In this document: piece after piece, positions 11,908-22,568 of the stretch
How positions within the stretch are numbered: the stretch's first letter is position 1
How the letters are laid out: every line of letters starts with the position of its first letter
DNA from: Artemisia argyi
Taxonomy: Eukaryota > Streptophyta > Magnoliopsida > Asterales > Asteraceae
DNA length: 64,000 nucleotides
Assembly: GCA_030686995.1 (NCBI GenBank)
Contig: CM060709.1
Coordinates: 125,084,373 to 125,148,372, forward strand
Direction of reading: 5' to 3'
Program-made: the position numbers and the translations under genes
The notes under the pieces: generated by a model
Seen by the model: only the letters and a program-made list of their open reading frames with translations
What the model was told of the DNA's origin: nothing
The model's database searches: none

Positions 11908-13638
11908 CTGCACATAAAAGAAAAATTCTTCTTAAGTGTTTCGTTAAAACACTATTACTCTTATTAGTTAGACGCTAAAAGAATACTAATCTTAATTACC
12001 TTCGGATATACCAACATATTTGTCATATACTTTTCTTACATTTCCATCCTCGTCATTAAGATTAAATCTAACTGGCGTTGGAGGATGTAAAGAAGGCCTT
12101 TTGGACCTTTTTGTTCTTCGTGATGACTCACCGACTTCGTAAGAGGAATTTGCTCTGTTTACAGAAGGAATACTTGTTTTAACAGTACCCGTTGATCTTG
12201 TGTTGATTCGTTGATTTAGCGGACAAACCTCAGGAGTTTGGAAAGAAACTGAAATTTCATTAACAAAATGATCAAAAGGTTGTTCTACATATAAGAATGT
12301 TGTTTATGCCTAATATGGTGTCAAAAATAATAAATTACCGTTTGAAACATTCGTCAAAGGAGTTTGTCGTTGAGGTGTGGAGACAACTGGAGTTGAGTGT
12401 GTAGCAGTGGCTGTCGATGAATTTCTTGAAGCTCTTCTAAGATTGACGTTTGCAGGCGTTTTGAACAGAATTGGAGGTTGTGCTACTAAAAACAATTTTG
12501 CTGTTAAAATTAGTATTCTTGGTATACATAGTAGTCATAATTTGAATACAAATATTACTTACAAAGTGATATTCCAGAAGTAGGGGTTGTGTTGAACGCA
12601 TTGGAAGAAGAAGTTGTTGGAACGTTTTTAGGCTGATGCGACGTAAGTGCAATTGGACCTGAATATCAAATTTAGGAGATTGTGCTACACACTTAGAAAT
12701 TCCTCTTCAAAATACTTACTAACGTAAAAGATACAAATTATCTTGTATAGGGTTTTATCAAAGTCAAAAGTCTTCAAATTACCATTTGGAATATCATTCA
12801 ATGGAGATTGTCGTTTGCGTGTTGTCAAAACTGAAGCTTGTTGTTTACCGCTTGTAGGAACCGAATTAGGTGAAAATGAACAACATTCATTGCCGGCAAT
12901 AGTGTTGCAAACAACATTCCTTTCAGATACTATACAGAAACAACATATATATAAGCGTGTTAGAAATAATAGATGGACTGACGTATATTGTAACTATATT
13001 AGAGATATATAGTAAATTTGTCAAACCAATTGAATTCCCGGAATTTTGACTTTGTATAAGCCCAGTAGGCACAGAAGATGTAGTTAAACATGTTGGTTGT
13101 TGCGACAGAACAGAAATACGACCTGTAGACATATAATGTTAGTTTAGTGATAATGAATGATTTTAAAATCATAGGTAGAAATATGAAAATAAGAAGCCGT
13201 AAAGGAAAAAACCTGACCTAATTGTGATTGAAAATATGGAGCTGTACTTTGCCTAACATGTGTTGTTCCAGTGCGAGTCAAAGGTGATAATAGAGATGGA
13301 AAGGTGCCAAACGTATTTGTGCTCAATATGGGGTTTGTTGTATGTGGATTTGATCCTAAATGTATATACAAAAGTTTAGTAAATTTGTACTATTTCTTTA
13401 AATAGCCATACAATCTTGAAAACTTAAACCACCAAAAGAATATCTTATTTAAATAGTTTTAAAATTCGATACCTTGAACAACGGGTGAACTTGAAGATAT
13501 TGTTGAGTTACCAACACTTAATCCGTGAAAATTGTTATAAGACAAAGCTGCGTAAAATTATATATTCATAATTTGGAAAAAAAACGATAAATACCAAATA
13601 AGACGTTTAGTATCATCTAACTATGTACGCAACTTACA

Positions 13639-14106
13639 ATTGGTAAAACAACAAGTTTTGGATTCTATTACTGTATTATCATATAAGATATATAAAAATA
13701 ATCACTAAACTTACATATTTAAAAATAGATATACAAAACGCATCTTGAATTATTAGGCGGAGTATATAAGACTATAAGAATATTAAAATAGTATTGTTGA
13801 TAGATAATGTTTTGATGTTTTGCAAGCATTACCTCATCACCATCACGTATACCATATACTTAAAATAATCGTATATGCAATCAACCAGTAAATGGAATTG
13901 ATATATAACAATGATATAAGAATTACCTCATGGGATCAAAATAACTTCTTAACCTTTTTTCTTGAGAGCGAACCATGGAATTTAACGGAGAGTTGAATTG
14001 GTTTCTTTTTAGAGCGTGCTGATAACGTGTTGTGAATACAAGATTGAGAGAATGAAAGTGTTATTCAATTAATCTATATTGTCATACATGATGTATATAT
14101 AAGATA
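13639..14106. repeat. 469-bp direct repeat, right copy
   Basis: By-eye identical to 2458-2926. Unlike the left copy it runs on without interruption into TATTAGGG and the rest of the Copia LTR. Its left edge is fused to truncated Helitron sequence. The junction shares only a few bases (ATTGG), compatible with microhomology joining. Confidence 0.93.
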
Positions 14107-14177
14107 ATATTAGGGTAAAAACCCTATTAGCTAAATGGGTCATGGGCCTCTTATTAGTTATATGGACATCCATAACA
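14028..14177 (-). repeat. Complete 150-bp Copia LTR
   Basis: Read on minus the LTR starts TGTTATGGATGTCCAT, contains TTATATATA as a likely TATA box, and ends ATTCACAACA next to the primer-site-like CGTTATCAGCACG. The left copy of the same LTR (2847-2926) is cut by the Helitron after 80 bp. Confidence 0.75.
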
Positions 14178-14398
14178 TAAAATACATTATATAAATATTC
14201 AAGCCCGAACTGGCCAAATGGGCTTGAGCCCAAACGGGTGCGGGCCAAACAGGCTCGAACCCGAACGGGCACGGGCTAAACAAAATTCTTCATATCCGTA
14301 AATTTATTGTCAAAAAACATAATAAACTAAAATATATAATTCACCAGAAAATTTAGTTTCAGGGTATCCGCCGCTGCAACGATCGGGTACCCTGCTAG
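14178..14398 (+). mobile_element. Helitron 3' end, plus-oriented (5' end not found)
   Basis: The sequence AGGGTATCCG...CGGGTACCCT forms an imperfect hairpin two bases before CTAG at 14395-14398, followed by T. This is a Helitron 3' terminus in the opposite orientation to the big element. No matching 5'-TC end could be assigned, so the left limit given is only the end of the Copia LTR. From 14399 to 15013 I see no gene or recognisable element. Confidence 0.6.
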
Positions 14399-15013
14399 TC
14401 ATTACTAATGATTGAATATTATCATCTCATTTTAAATACATAGTTCAACATGAATACTGACTGACTTTGACATGATTCAATATGATAAATCGTTAGACAC
14501 GAAACATGTTTACTAAAGGTTACATCCAATACGTACAGAAGAATTTAACTTGAAGATTTTTATCCATTTTTTTGTTTTGATTTTTTTACGACATTGCTTG
14601 ATACATACTCTTCGTGTTTCTATTTTTTTAAATGTTCAAGATGCCAAATTTTGTGCATGATCAGTTGCTTTCAGCTTTCTAGAGGTCGCCAGTCATCATT
14701 AAGTTCCAAAGTCCAACTTAATAACTCAAGTCAAAGTGCTAAACATCATTTTCTTTAATATTTTAACTTCTAGCAATCAACTCTCTAGCAAGCCAATGAG
14801 CTCACTTCTTCCCTTTTAATAATATTCTTCATACTATTATTAATTCTATGACAAATCTATAACAACACTGATTAAACACGGATCGCATAACTATATAATT
14901 ATTGTTCAATCATCGATATTGGTTTAAAATGTCAAATTTGTTAGAAACAATGGTGGATTCGTGACTTATAACTATCATGAGTATTTCATCTACTACGTAT
15001 ATATCTAATTAAA

Positions 15014-15131
15014 CTAGCAGTGTACCCGTGCGATACGGCGACGGGTATCCTAAAATTAAAATTTTAGCGAGCAACGTTTTCTGGCTATATGCGTTTTGTG
15101 ACAATAACTTTACAAATAGCGAGATTTTAAG

Positions 15132-15163
<32 letters not shown>

Positions 15164-16552
15164 ATTTCTTACAAAAATTGTAGGGTGCACATGCGATACT
15201 TTTAAAAATATAAAAACGATACACGGTAATATTGTGAAGATAGTTAGATAAGCCCAACCTCACAATTAATTTTAAAAAAAAATTCAGATTTAGCCCATAC
15301 TAACTAAAAATTCGCAACCCAACTTTAAAAAATCCAGCAAACCCATAATTATTATCTAACGTTCAACCTAAATCCACAACAAACCCTACACCCTTTAGAA
15401 GATAAGTTCTTCATTATGGAAACCTAAACACACATCGCACATTCAAGGTCCCCATCCAACCTTCTCTTCATCTAAAAAAAACTTGTAGTCACCAAATATC
15501 TCCTTCTCCAAAATAATACGCATATTCAATCTTTCCAACTTTATAACTCCTTAACAAACGAACACAACACATCAAATAAATCCACCTTTATATCTCCATG
15601 GCAGTCACACACCTAAATAGCTCATCTTCCTACATATCAAAAACGCAGCATCATAATAATATTTCTTCTATCTCCTTCTCACAAACGCAGCATAAACCTT
15701 CTTTATTTCAACCATAACTGAAGCACACTATGTTCGTCCAGATCTCATTAAAGAGGTCTTGGGTAGGTTGTTTATTTGTTGTCCTCTTATTACTTTCAAA
15801 ATCTATGATGGTTTACTCATACTCTTGTTTTAACAAACAAATTTATGAGTATTAAAGAAAAGACTGAGATTGTTCTTTCTTTGTAATTTTCAAGTCTCGG
15901 TTGTTTGATAAGGAGTAGTTATTGTGTTGTGTTGTGTTGACTGTAGTTGTTTCTTTATTTTCATTTCATGGCTTAAGGGTGTATGTGGACAGTACGTAAG
16001 ATGTTGATTGTCTGTTATGAATTTTAGATTTGTAAGATTATTATTGACTTTAGTTGTAGAGATTTTTTACTGTTGAATTATTTGGTATAAATCTCGTTTC
16101 ACTTTTTTTTTTTTTTTTTTTTTCCATTTTGACTACTGGATTTTACATTTATGTTTTGGAAGGTTAATATTTTTGAAGCTTAACTTGATTGTATATTGCG
16201 GTAAAATGGTTGTGTATTTTAGTGAGAGGGTAAATTAAATAGTGTATTAATTATATGTGTTGGATAGTACTTTTTTAGTTATCTTTGTGCTCTAAATAGT
16301 TGTAAACAATGCTTGATAATTTGTATTTTTTTATATAAGTGGTGTTTTAATGACTAACATTTAATAGCATTAATGTTGTTTGATAGAATTTTAGTCTGAA
16401 AATGACACAACGCTTGTTTTTGTTGTACAATATGCTTACTTTGTTGTAATTCTGAAAATTGGGTGCATTAAAGTGTTGTGAACTATGTATTATTTCTTGT
16501 AAATCTCAACATTTTGGAAAGAAAGTGCTCCATGCATTATATGTAGTATAGA
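15014..16552 (-). mobile_element. Non-autonomous Helitron, about 1.5 kb
   Basis: Left end: A|CTAG, then a hairpin with perfect 7-bp stem TACCCGT/ACGGGTA at 15022-15046, the 3' terminus of a minus-strand Helitron. Right end: GTAGTATAGA|T at 16552, which on minus reads A|TCTATACTAC, matching plant Helitron 5' ends (TC start, A|T target). No ORF of interest is inside. There are an A30 tract near 15130-15160 and a T20 tract near 16104. Left end confident, right end plausible. Confidence 0.62.
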
Positions 16553-17480
16553 TAACAAGAATTTTGAATTCTACTATGGTGTATTTAATACATGAGCTTT
16601 CTAATCAATGTTTGTTATCACAAAGTTATGTTGTAAATTTTCTTCCAGTGCAAAAACTAGTCCAAAAGCTTCTTATTAATGAAGATTCAAGTTAAAAATC
16701 AAAGCTTCGAACATAACATGCTTTTACGAAAAGTCTTTTATTCCATTGATAAAAAGTCTTTAGAAAGGCTTTTAGAAATAGTAAAAAGTTTTTCAAAAAC
16801 CATGCATTACGATTTTTAATTCTTCAGTCTTGGAGCTTTGTATTATGCTATTATTTAAATCAAGGTATACACATTCAAGCCTGTTTAGTTTAGCGGATTG
16901 GATTGGGTTTTGAGTTAAAAAAAATAAATAAAAATAAAAATAAAATAAAATAAATCAAACATTTGATTTTAATTTTACTGTAGCATTAGATATAAAATTA
17001 AAAAAATGTGTGCTGTGTCAAATCCTGGACACATAGGTTGGTATTCTAGGTTGGTATTCTCTCATTTTGTGAGCCACTTTATTGTCTCTTTTTATATATT
17101 TTTTTGTTTATATTATGAATTAATACAACTAATTATAAATACTTTTATTAATTATTAAATTATTCATTTTTAATTTAATTATATTTTTTATTACCTCATT
17201 TTCTTTTCTCTTACATTAAATTCAAATGTTAAACCTATATATATAACAAACGGGGCCTCAATTACTCTTGCATTTCCATTCCAAAAAGCTATTGTTAAAA
17301 GATTTTACCATTGTTGTGTTTTATAAGTATAACTCGTTGACAATTACAAAAATTATTCAAATTGATGACAAGAAGATGGTAAAAGTTATTGGAAAAGTTA
17401 AGGGGCATTTATTTGGGGGAAAACAAGGAAAACAGAGATCGCGTTTAAGTTAGTGTTTTCTAATAAAATTCTCTACAAAA
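16553..17480. other. AT-rich non-coding interval
   Basis: No gene, repeat or terminal structure recognised apart from A/T-rich low-complexity tracts (16917-16955, 17090-17190). Confidence 0.6.
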
Positions 17481-17559
17481 CACAAAATGCCTATTTTCAA
17501 CTTTAATACACAAAACTACAAAACATTTTTTTTCCCCCTATTTTCCATTAAAATACCCC

Positions 17560-18383
17560 AAAATACGTTTCCGTCAGTTGTTTTACGTTTTCGATTGATT
17601 TTTTACGTTTTCGTCCATTTTTTTACGTTTTCGTCAGATTTTTTACGTTTTCGTCCGATTTTTTACATTTTCGTCCGTTTTTACGCTTTCGTCCGTTTTT
17701 TAACGTTTTTGACAGTTTTTTACGTTTTCGTCCAATTTTTTTCGTTTTCGTCCGATTTTTTACGTTTTCGTCCGTTTTTTACGTTTTTGTCCGTTTTTTT
17801 ACGTTTTCGTCAGATTTTTTACGTTTTCGTCAGATTTTTTACGTTTTCGTCATATTTTTTACTTTTTCGTCCGTTTTTTACGTTTTCGTCAGATTTTTAA
17901 CGCTTTCGCCAGATTTTTTACGTTTTTGTCCGATTCTTTACGTTTTCGTCTGATTTTTTACATTTTCGTCCGTTTTTTTACGTTTTCGTCCGTTTTTTAC
18001 GTTTTCGTCCGATTCTTTACGTTTTCATCTGATTTTTTACGTTTTCGTCCGTTTTTTTACGTTTTCGTCAAATTTTTTACGTTTTCGTCTATTTTTTTAC
18101 GTTTTCGTCTGTGTTTTTATGTTTTCGTCAGTTTTTTAAGTTTTCGTCCGATATTTTTCAAATTCATCAGTTTTTTTACGTTTTGTCAGATTTTTTAAGT
18201 TTTCGTTCGATTTTTTACGTTTACGTCCGTTTTTTACGTTTCCGTCCGTTTTTTTACGTTTTCGTCAGATGTTTTACGTTTTCGTCAGATTTTTTACGTT
18301 TTCGTCCGGTATTTTACGTTTTTGTCCGTTTTTTTACGTTTTCGTCAGATTTTTTACTTTTTCGCCAGACTTTTTACGTTATA
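17560..18383 (+). repeat. Minisatellite array 1a (unit TTTTTTACGTTTTCGTCCG)
   Basis: About 40 units of 18-20 bp with variation mainly at CCG/CAG and T-run length. The forward reading produces artefactual periodic Phe/Val/Arg ORFs. The unit core ACGTTTTCGTCCG is shared with arrays at 19208-19830 and 26370-26816. Confidence 0.92.
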
Positions 18384-18399
18384 AAAAAACAGATGGAAA

Positions 18400-18710
18400 C
18401 ATCCAAAAAATCAAACAAAAAAGTAAAAAGACGGACAAAAACGTAAGAAAATGGACGAAAACATATAAAAACAGATGAAAACATAAAAAAATTGGATAAA
18501 AACGTAAAGAGTCTATCAAAAACATAAAAAAACGAACGAAAACAAAAAAAAAAATTGGACAAAAACGTAAAGAGTCTATCGAAAACGTAAAAAAAACGGA
18601 CGAAAACGTAAAAAAAAGACGAAAACGTAAAAAATAGGACGAAAACGTAAAAAAAACTGACGAAAACGTAAAGAAACGGACGAAAACGTAAAAAATCGGA
18701 TGAAAGAAGT
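18400..18710 (-). repeat. Minisatellite array 1b, inverted copy
   Basis: About 14 units of the same repeat in reverse complement (CGGACGAAAACGTAAAAAA). With array 1a it forms a large potential hairpin centred near 18385. Confidence 0.9.
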
Positions 18711-18879
18711 TATATTTTGTTGTGCATGTTTTAAAACTATAAAAATAAATCATTTTTTTTAAATAAGAATTTACCATTTATCAACTTTTTGGAATTTTGC
18801 AATGAACATTTAGTATAGTTAAATCGACTTGTTAAACCCATTATCTCTCATTATGAGGTGAGTTATTTTAAAAACTAAG

Positions 18880-18985
18880 TTTTTGTTGCATACTGAGGGA
18901 CAAATCTCAACCATTCATCTAATTTGATCTAATGGTGAGGATTAATCTAAGATTAAATATGGAAACCTAAGTCCATGTTTTTTTT
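18880..18985 (+). repeat. Left terminal inverted repeat of foldback element
   Basis: Runs from GAGGGACAAATCTCAACC to CTAAGTCCATG. It is inverted and about 85% alike at 27062-27160, and a third, diverged relative lies at 58380-58470. Confidence 0.78.
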
Positions 18986-19124
18986 TCTTTTTTCTTTGTC
19001 TTTTTTATTATTAACTTTCTTTATTTCTTTATTTTTTTCTTTTTTTTTTATTTCTTTTTTTCGCCTTTTTCCCAATTAACGTTTTTTTTCCTTTTTCCTT
19101 TTTTTTTTCTATTTTTCTAATTAA

Positions 19125-19159
<35 letters not shown>

Positions 19160-19207
19160 TTTTTTAAATCAAGTTTTTTTTTTAAATAAATTCACGATTT
19201 TTTTTCA

Positions 19208-19830
19208 TATTACTACGTTTTCGTCCGTTTTTGTCTGTTTTCACATATTAATATACGTTTTTGTCCGTTTTCATACGTTTTCGTCCGTTTTTATACGTTC
19301 TTGTCTATTTTCAGATGTTTTTGTCCGTTTTTATATGTTTTCGGCCATTTTTTTTACGTTTTTGTCCGTTTTTATACGTTTTCGTCCGTTTTCATACGTT
19401 TTCGTCTGTTTTTATACGATTTTGACTGTTTCTATACGTTTTCATCCGTTTTTATACGTTTTCGTCTGTTTTCATACGTTTTTTTTACGTTTTCATTTAT
19501 TTTCAGGCGTTTTTGTCCGTTTTCATACGTTTTCGTCTATTTTTTTTACGTTTTCGTCCGTTTTTTACGTTTTCGTCCATTTTTAGACGTTTCCATCCGT
19601 TTTTATACGTTTTCGTTCGTTTTTTGTCCGTTTTCATATGTTTTTGTCCGTTTTCATACGTTTTTATTCGTTTTCTTACATTTTCGTTTGTTTTCGTCCG
19701 TTTTCTTTCATTTTTGTCAATTTTCCATACATTTTCGTCCTTTTTCATATGTGTTTTTACACTTTCATCTGTTTTCATTCATTTTTGTCCATTTTTAAAT
19801 GCTTTTGACTGTTTTCATACATTTCTAAAT
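19208..19830 (+). repeat. Minisatellite array 2 (unit TTTTTATACGTTTTCGTCCG)
   Basis: About 30 units of about 20 bp. Same core as array 1 with an extra AT. It forms the left subterminal block of the foldback element. Confidence 0.9.
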
Positions 19831-19968
19831 ATCATAAGAGATATTCTATGATATTCCATGATATTCTGAATATGACAAGTGATTTTTTGAATATCACATG
19901 TGATATTCTTTGATTTTCTGAATATCACAAATGATATTATTAATATCAAAAATGATATTCTGTGATAT

Positions 19969-21381
19969 TGATGAGGCGAAAAATGAACCACTTTTAAGGG
20001 GTCATATAAGCCCGGAATTGAATTTATTTGATCAAATATTACCCTAAATCGTTTCTTTTGTGATTTTAGGTACTTTGGGAGTGAAATCTGGAAAACGAAG
20101 CAATTCGGACGTTTTTGGAGCATAAAAGTGAAGAAAACGCCAAAGACTTAATTTTCCATGCTGAGAACAGTACCTGACGGCGTCAAGAGGAAGACCCCGA
20201 CGGCGTCAGGAGTAAAAGTGGTGACGACCCAGTGCAAACCTGACGGCGTCACAAAAAGGGCGTCAAGAGTTAATTTGCTGACGGCCTGCATAAGGTGTAC
20301 ACATGACGACGTCAGACCCAGATCTAGGCAGTCCGAGGAACTATTTGGCGGAGAGATGACGGCGTCAGACATTTGTTCTTGACGCCGTCACCTTCTAAAC
20401 TCTATATATAGTTTTCTATTTTTCATTCATTAGGGAGGAACTTGTGTAGAGAACCCTAGGGCCGAACTTTGTAAACCCTAGCTCATATTTTACAGTACTT
20501 TCAAGGGTTTTCACCCCTTGAATCCTTTCATGTTCAATTAAGATAAGTCTTCTCTTTAATTCAATCAATATGTCTATGTGTTGGTTGATTATATCTTTTA
20601 CTTGTCTTGATTTCAACATGCTAGGCTAGATTTATCTTGTGTTTGCTTGGATCTAATGAAACCTAGATGTTAATTATGTGTTGATTACTTATTTATGGTT
20701 GTATTGGATGAATGATTTCAATGTTATGCTTGAGAAAACTGGCAGATCTCCATTGTGTAACATGCTTGAACGTCTTAGGAAACATGAACCGATGTGTACT
20801 AGGTTTTATTGGTTGTATTTAATGCATGAGTAAATTCTAATGATCCCATGTTAGGAGCTCCTTAGCCGGCTCGACATAGGAGTGAAGTAGGCACTCATAG
20901 GATTGGGGAAGTAAGTACGCCACCCCATGAATGGTATTAAGGAATACAATCCGTCATCCACACAACTATAACAAGTAATTAACATGTAAAAGATATCTAG
21001 GGAGTAGTGAAATCTAAGTAAACACAATTCTCCCACATATTGCTCACAACTTTAGTTTAATTTAGTTTATTTTCATTTCTAGTATTTTATTTTGATTGCA
21101 TCTTAGTATTGGATTAGTTGACTAGCAACTAATTCCGCCCCAAATCCTTCAAACCCGAGATTTTAATTTGCTTTCTAAAAAATACAAAAAGAATCATCCC
21201 TCATCTCTAGACCTAGTCTTTAGGTTTTCTAATCCTAGCGACACTATTCCTAGCTGAACGATCAATCCCTCGGTACTTGTCATTATACTATACTACATCG
21301 ATCAGGTACACTGCCTGGTGGGGGTTGTAAGCTTCTCGAGATCCCTTGAGAGGTAAAGCCTGGTGCAATTCCCACGCATCA
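19969..21381 (+). repeat. 5' LTR of element A
   Basis: 1413 bp, TG...CA. U3 contains the TGACGGCGTCA palindrome array (20175-20395) and a TATA box at about 20402. Element B LTRs are the same family with more divergence. Confidence 0.92.
20175..20410 (+). promoter_or_regulatory. LTR A promoter: TGACGGCGTCA array upstream of CTATATATAG
   Basis: Eight or so copies of GACGGCGTCA or half sites (TGACGG, GGCGTCAAGAG) in both orientations over 220 bp, then CTCTATATATAGTTTTC. TGACG is the core bound by TGA-type bZIP factors (as-1 elements), so the array is a plausible enhancer. Binding is inferred. The 3' LTR repeats it at 24687-24905. Confidence 0.6.
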
Positions 21382-21383
21382 AG

Positions 21384-21400
21384 TTTTTGGCGCCGCAGCC
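21384..21400 (+). other. Primer binding site of element A
   Basis: TTTTTGGCGCCGCAGCC starts three bases after the LTR end. It is complementary to a tRNA 3' end of the Asp type used by Athila/Tat-like gypsy elements. Element B has the same site. Confidence 0.75.
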
Positions 21401-21566
21401 TGGAGAATAGTTATTGTCTAGGTTAGAATCTCTTTTTATTAGGTCTACTTGCTAGATTCCTTTCTAGTAAGATTTTATTTCTATTTTTTTTAGGTTCTCT
21501 TTAGTCTATCTTTTTCTTCGTGCTTTTGTTAGTAAATTAAATTCAGTGACTATTCCGTTGACCATT

Positions 21567-22568
21567 ATGGAAAATGCGAATCCACCCCTTTCCTCTAGAG
21601 ATGTGGCTTTGTTACGTGAACAAATTGAGAGTGAGATTATGGAACTTAGGGAGATTAATAGGTTGATTAAAGTTGAGCTAGACCAAGCATTTAGTGACCT
21701 AGCAACCGCCTTGTACTCAAATAAGGACCTAGGACCTAATGATTTTGAGAATGTTGTTGAGGAACTTGAGGAAGGGGAAATAGATCAGAAGCTTAATGAT
21801 TATTTTAATCTATACCCCACTAAGGAGGAGATTGCATATTATAATAATCTTATTAATAACCCTCGATCTCCTTTTACTAGAATCAAACCTAAGATAAAGA
21901 GAGGCGACCCTAAGAGTGCTAAGATACCATGTATGATTGGGTATAGACACGTTGACAATGCTTACATTGACTTTAAATCTCCAATCAACATTATGTCCTC
22001 GAGTTTTTATAATGATATAGTGAAAACAAGACTTGGACCTAGAAGAGATCCCAAATACCCCGGTGGAGTTTGTAACTTTGTCGGGAGAATTAAAGGTCTA
22101 CATGTCTTTGTTGGGAATTTCACTTATATTACTGACTTTATGATTGTTGAAGATCTTGCTAATGTTATTGATTGTCGATTATCCAATGTTGTGTTTGGTA
22201 AACCATTTGTTGAAGAGTCTAAGTTAGAATATGATGAGATAGAAGGGACAATCTGATTTGCAAATAACACCGATAGGATCACTTATAGAATGCCTAATAG
22301 AAAGAAAGAATTTTGTTTTGTGCCCCGTTTTGACATGGACAACATTGGTGCTTTTGAGGATATCAATGAAGAGGATAAGAAAAAGGGCATGGATTATGTA
22401 TGGGAAAAGAAGAGTCTTTTCTACAAAGATTGCTTGACTCTAGGACCAAAGTATAAAGTCGATAAGGAATTTGCCCATAGGATTATAGGAGCGATTGAGA
22501 AAAAGGTGATTGGTTTCTACAAAGAACATTTACAATCAGAGAGTGAAACCAACAATGAGGTCACGTAG
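21567..22568 (+). pseudogene. Element A ORF: gag/protease-like protein with in-frame TGA
   Basis: ATG at 21567 (MENANPPL). The first 80 residues are helical and acidic; the central part IPCMIGYR...DFKSPIN...KPFVE aligns with retropepsin-like domains of gypsy elements, where the expected active site is D-L-G-A-S. Here only the Asp is kept (DFKSPIN), so protease activity is doubtful. TGA at 22254-22256 interrupts the frame after GTI; the same frame continues to 22568 with the C-terminal MPNRKKEF...DYVWEKK...LGPKYKVD segment, so the break is a single substitution. Very similar proteins are, to my recollection, abundant in Asteraceae genomes. No polymerase follows. Confidence 0.72.

Larger units (their letters stand above)
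7072..13547 (-). pseudogene. Helitron Rep-helicase (RepHel) gene, multi-exon, one in-frame stop, 5' truncated
   Basis: Encodes the rolling-circle transposase: N-terminal Ser/Thr/Pro-rich region, Cys zinc-finger region, HUH Rep nuclease and C-terminal Pif1-type helicase. Exons on minus with GT-AG borders in consistent phase: about 13474-13547, 13216-13352, 13024-13121, 12781-12928, 12564-12651, 12339-12485, then 12000-12248, 11463-11907, 10385-11352, 9052-10278 and 7072-8732. Borders of the first six are approximate. All catalytic motifs are present. The only break I find in the conserved part is a TAG at 9899-9901, between the HUH motif and the catalytic-Tyr motif. An upstream exon ended at the GTAAGT donor beside 13639, but the Helitron sequence stops there, so the start codon is missing. 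Probably inactive, but young. Confidence 0.85.
2927..13638 (-). mobile_element. Autonomous-type Helitron, 5'-truncated
   Basis: The 3' terminus is canonical on the minus strand: a hairpin CCCGTG-loop-CACGGG, about 8 bp of spacer, then CTAG, flanked by A on the left. It sits inside a Copia LTR at an A|T dinucleotide. The element carries a RepHel gene on the same strand (7072-13547) and cargo genes at 4766-5221 (plus) and 6064-6544 (minus). No 5'-TC terminus is seen. At 13639 the Helitron stops next to a strong splice donor (GTAAGT on minus), and a second copy of the left flank begins, so the 5' terminus and first exon or exons of the RepHel gene are missing. Known: Helitrons insert between A and T without target duplication. 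Inferred: an aberrant insertion or repair event produced this structure. Confidence 0.88.

Noticed and set aside
12743..13012. 89-codon plus-strand ORF
   Set aside because: Antisense to RepHel 5' exons and their introns, whose splice sites are coherent on minus.
13639..14106. Interpretation of the 469-bp repeats as ordinary LTRs of one element
   Set aside because: The repeat includes primer site and leader beyond the LTR and lacks LTR ends at its own borders; the actual LTR is the 150-bp subsegment.
17487..19851. Several ORFs of 60-165 codons reading periodic Phe-Tyr-Val-Phe-Val-Arg-Phe
   Set aside because: They are translations of the 19-20 bp ACGTTTTCG minisatellites; the same is true of the complementary Lys/Thr-rich readings and of 26068-26597. 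No start context or non-repeat domain.
20148..20382. 74-codon ORFs on both strands, repeated at 24660-24894
   Set aside because: They read across the TGACGGCGTCA array in the U3 of element A; overlapping on both strands, with no domain.
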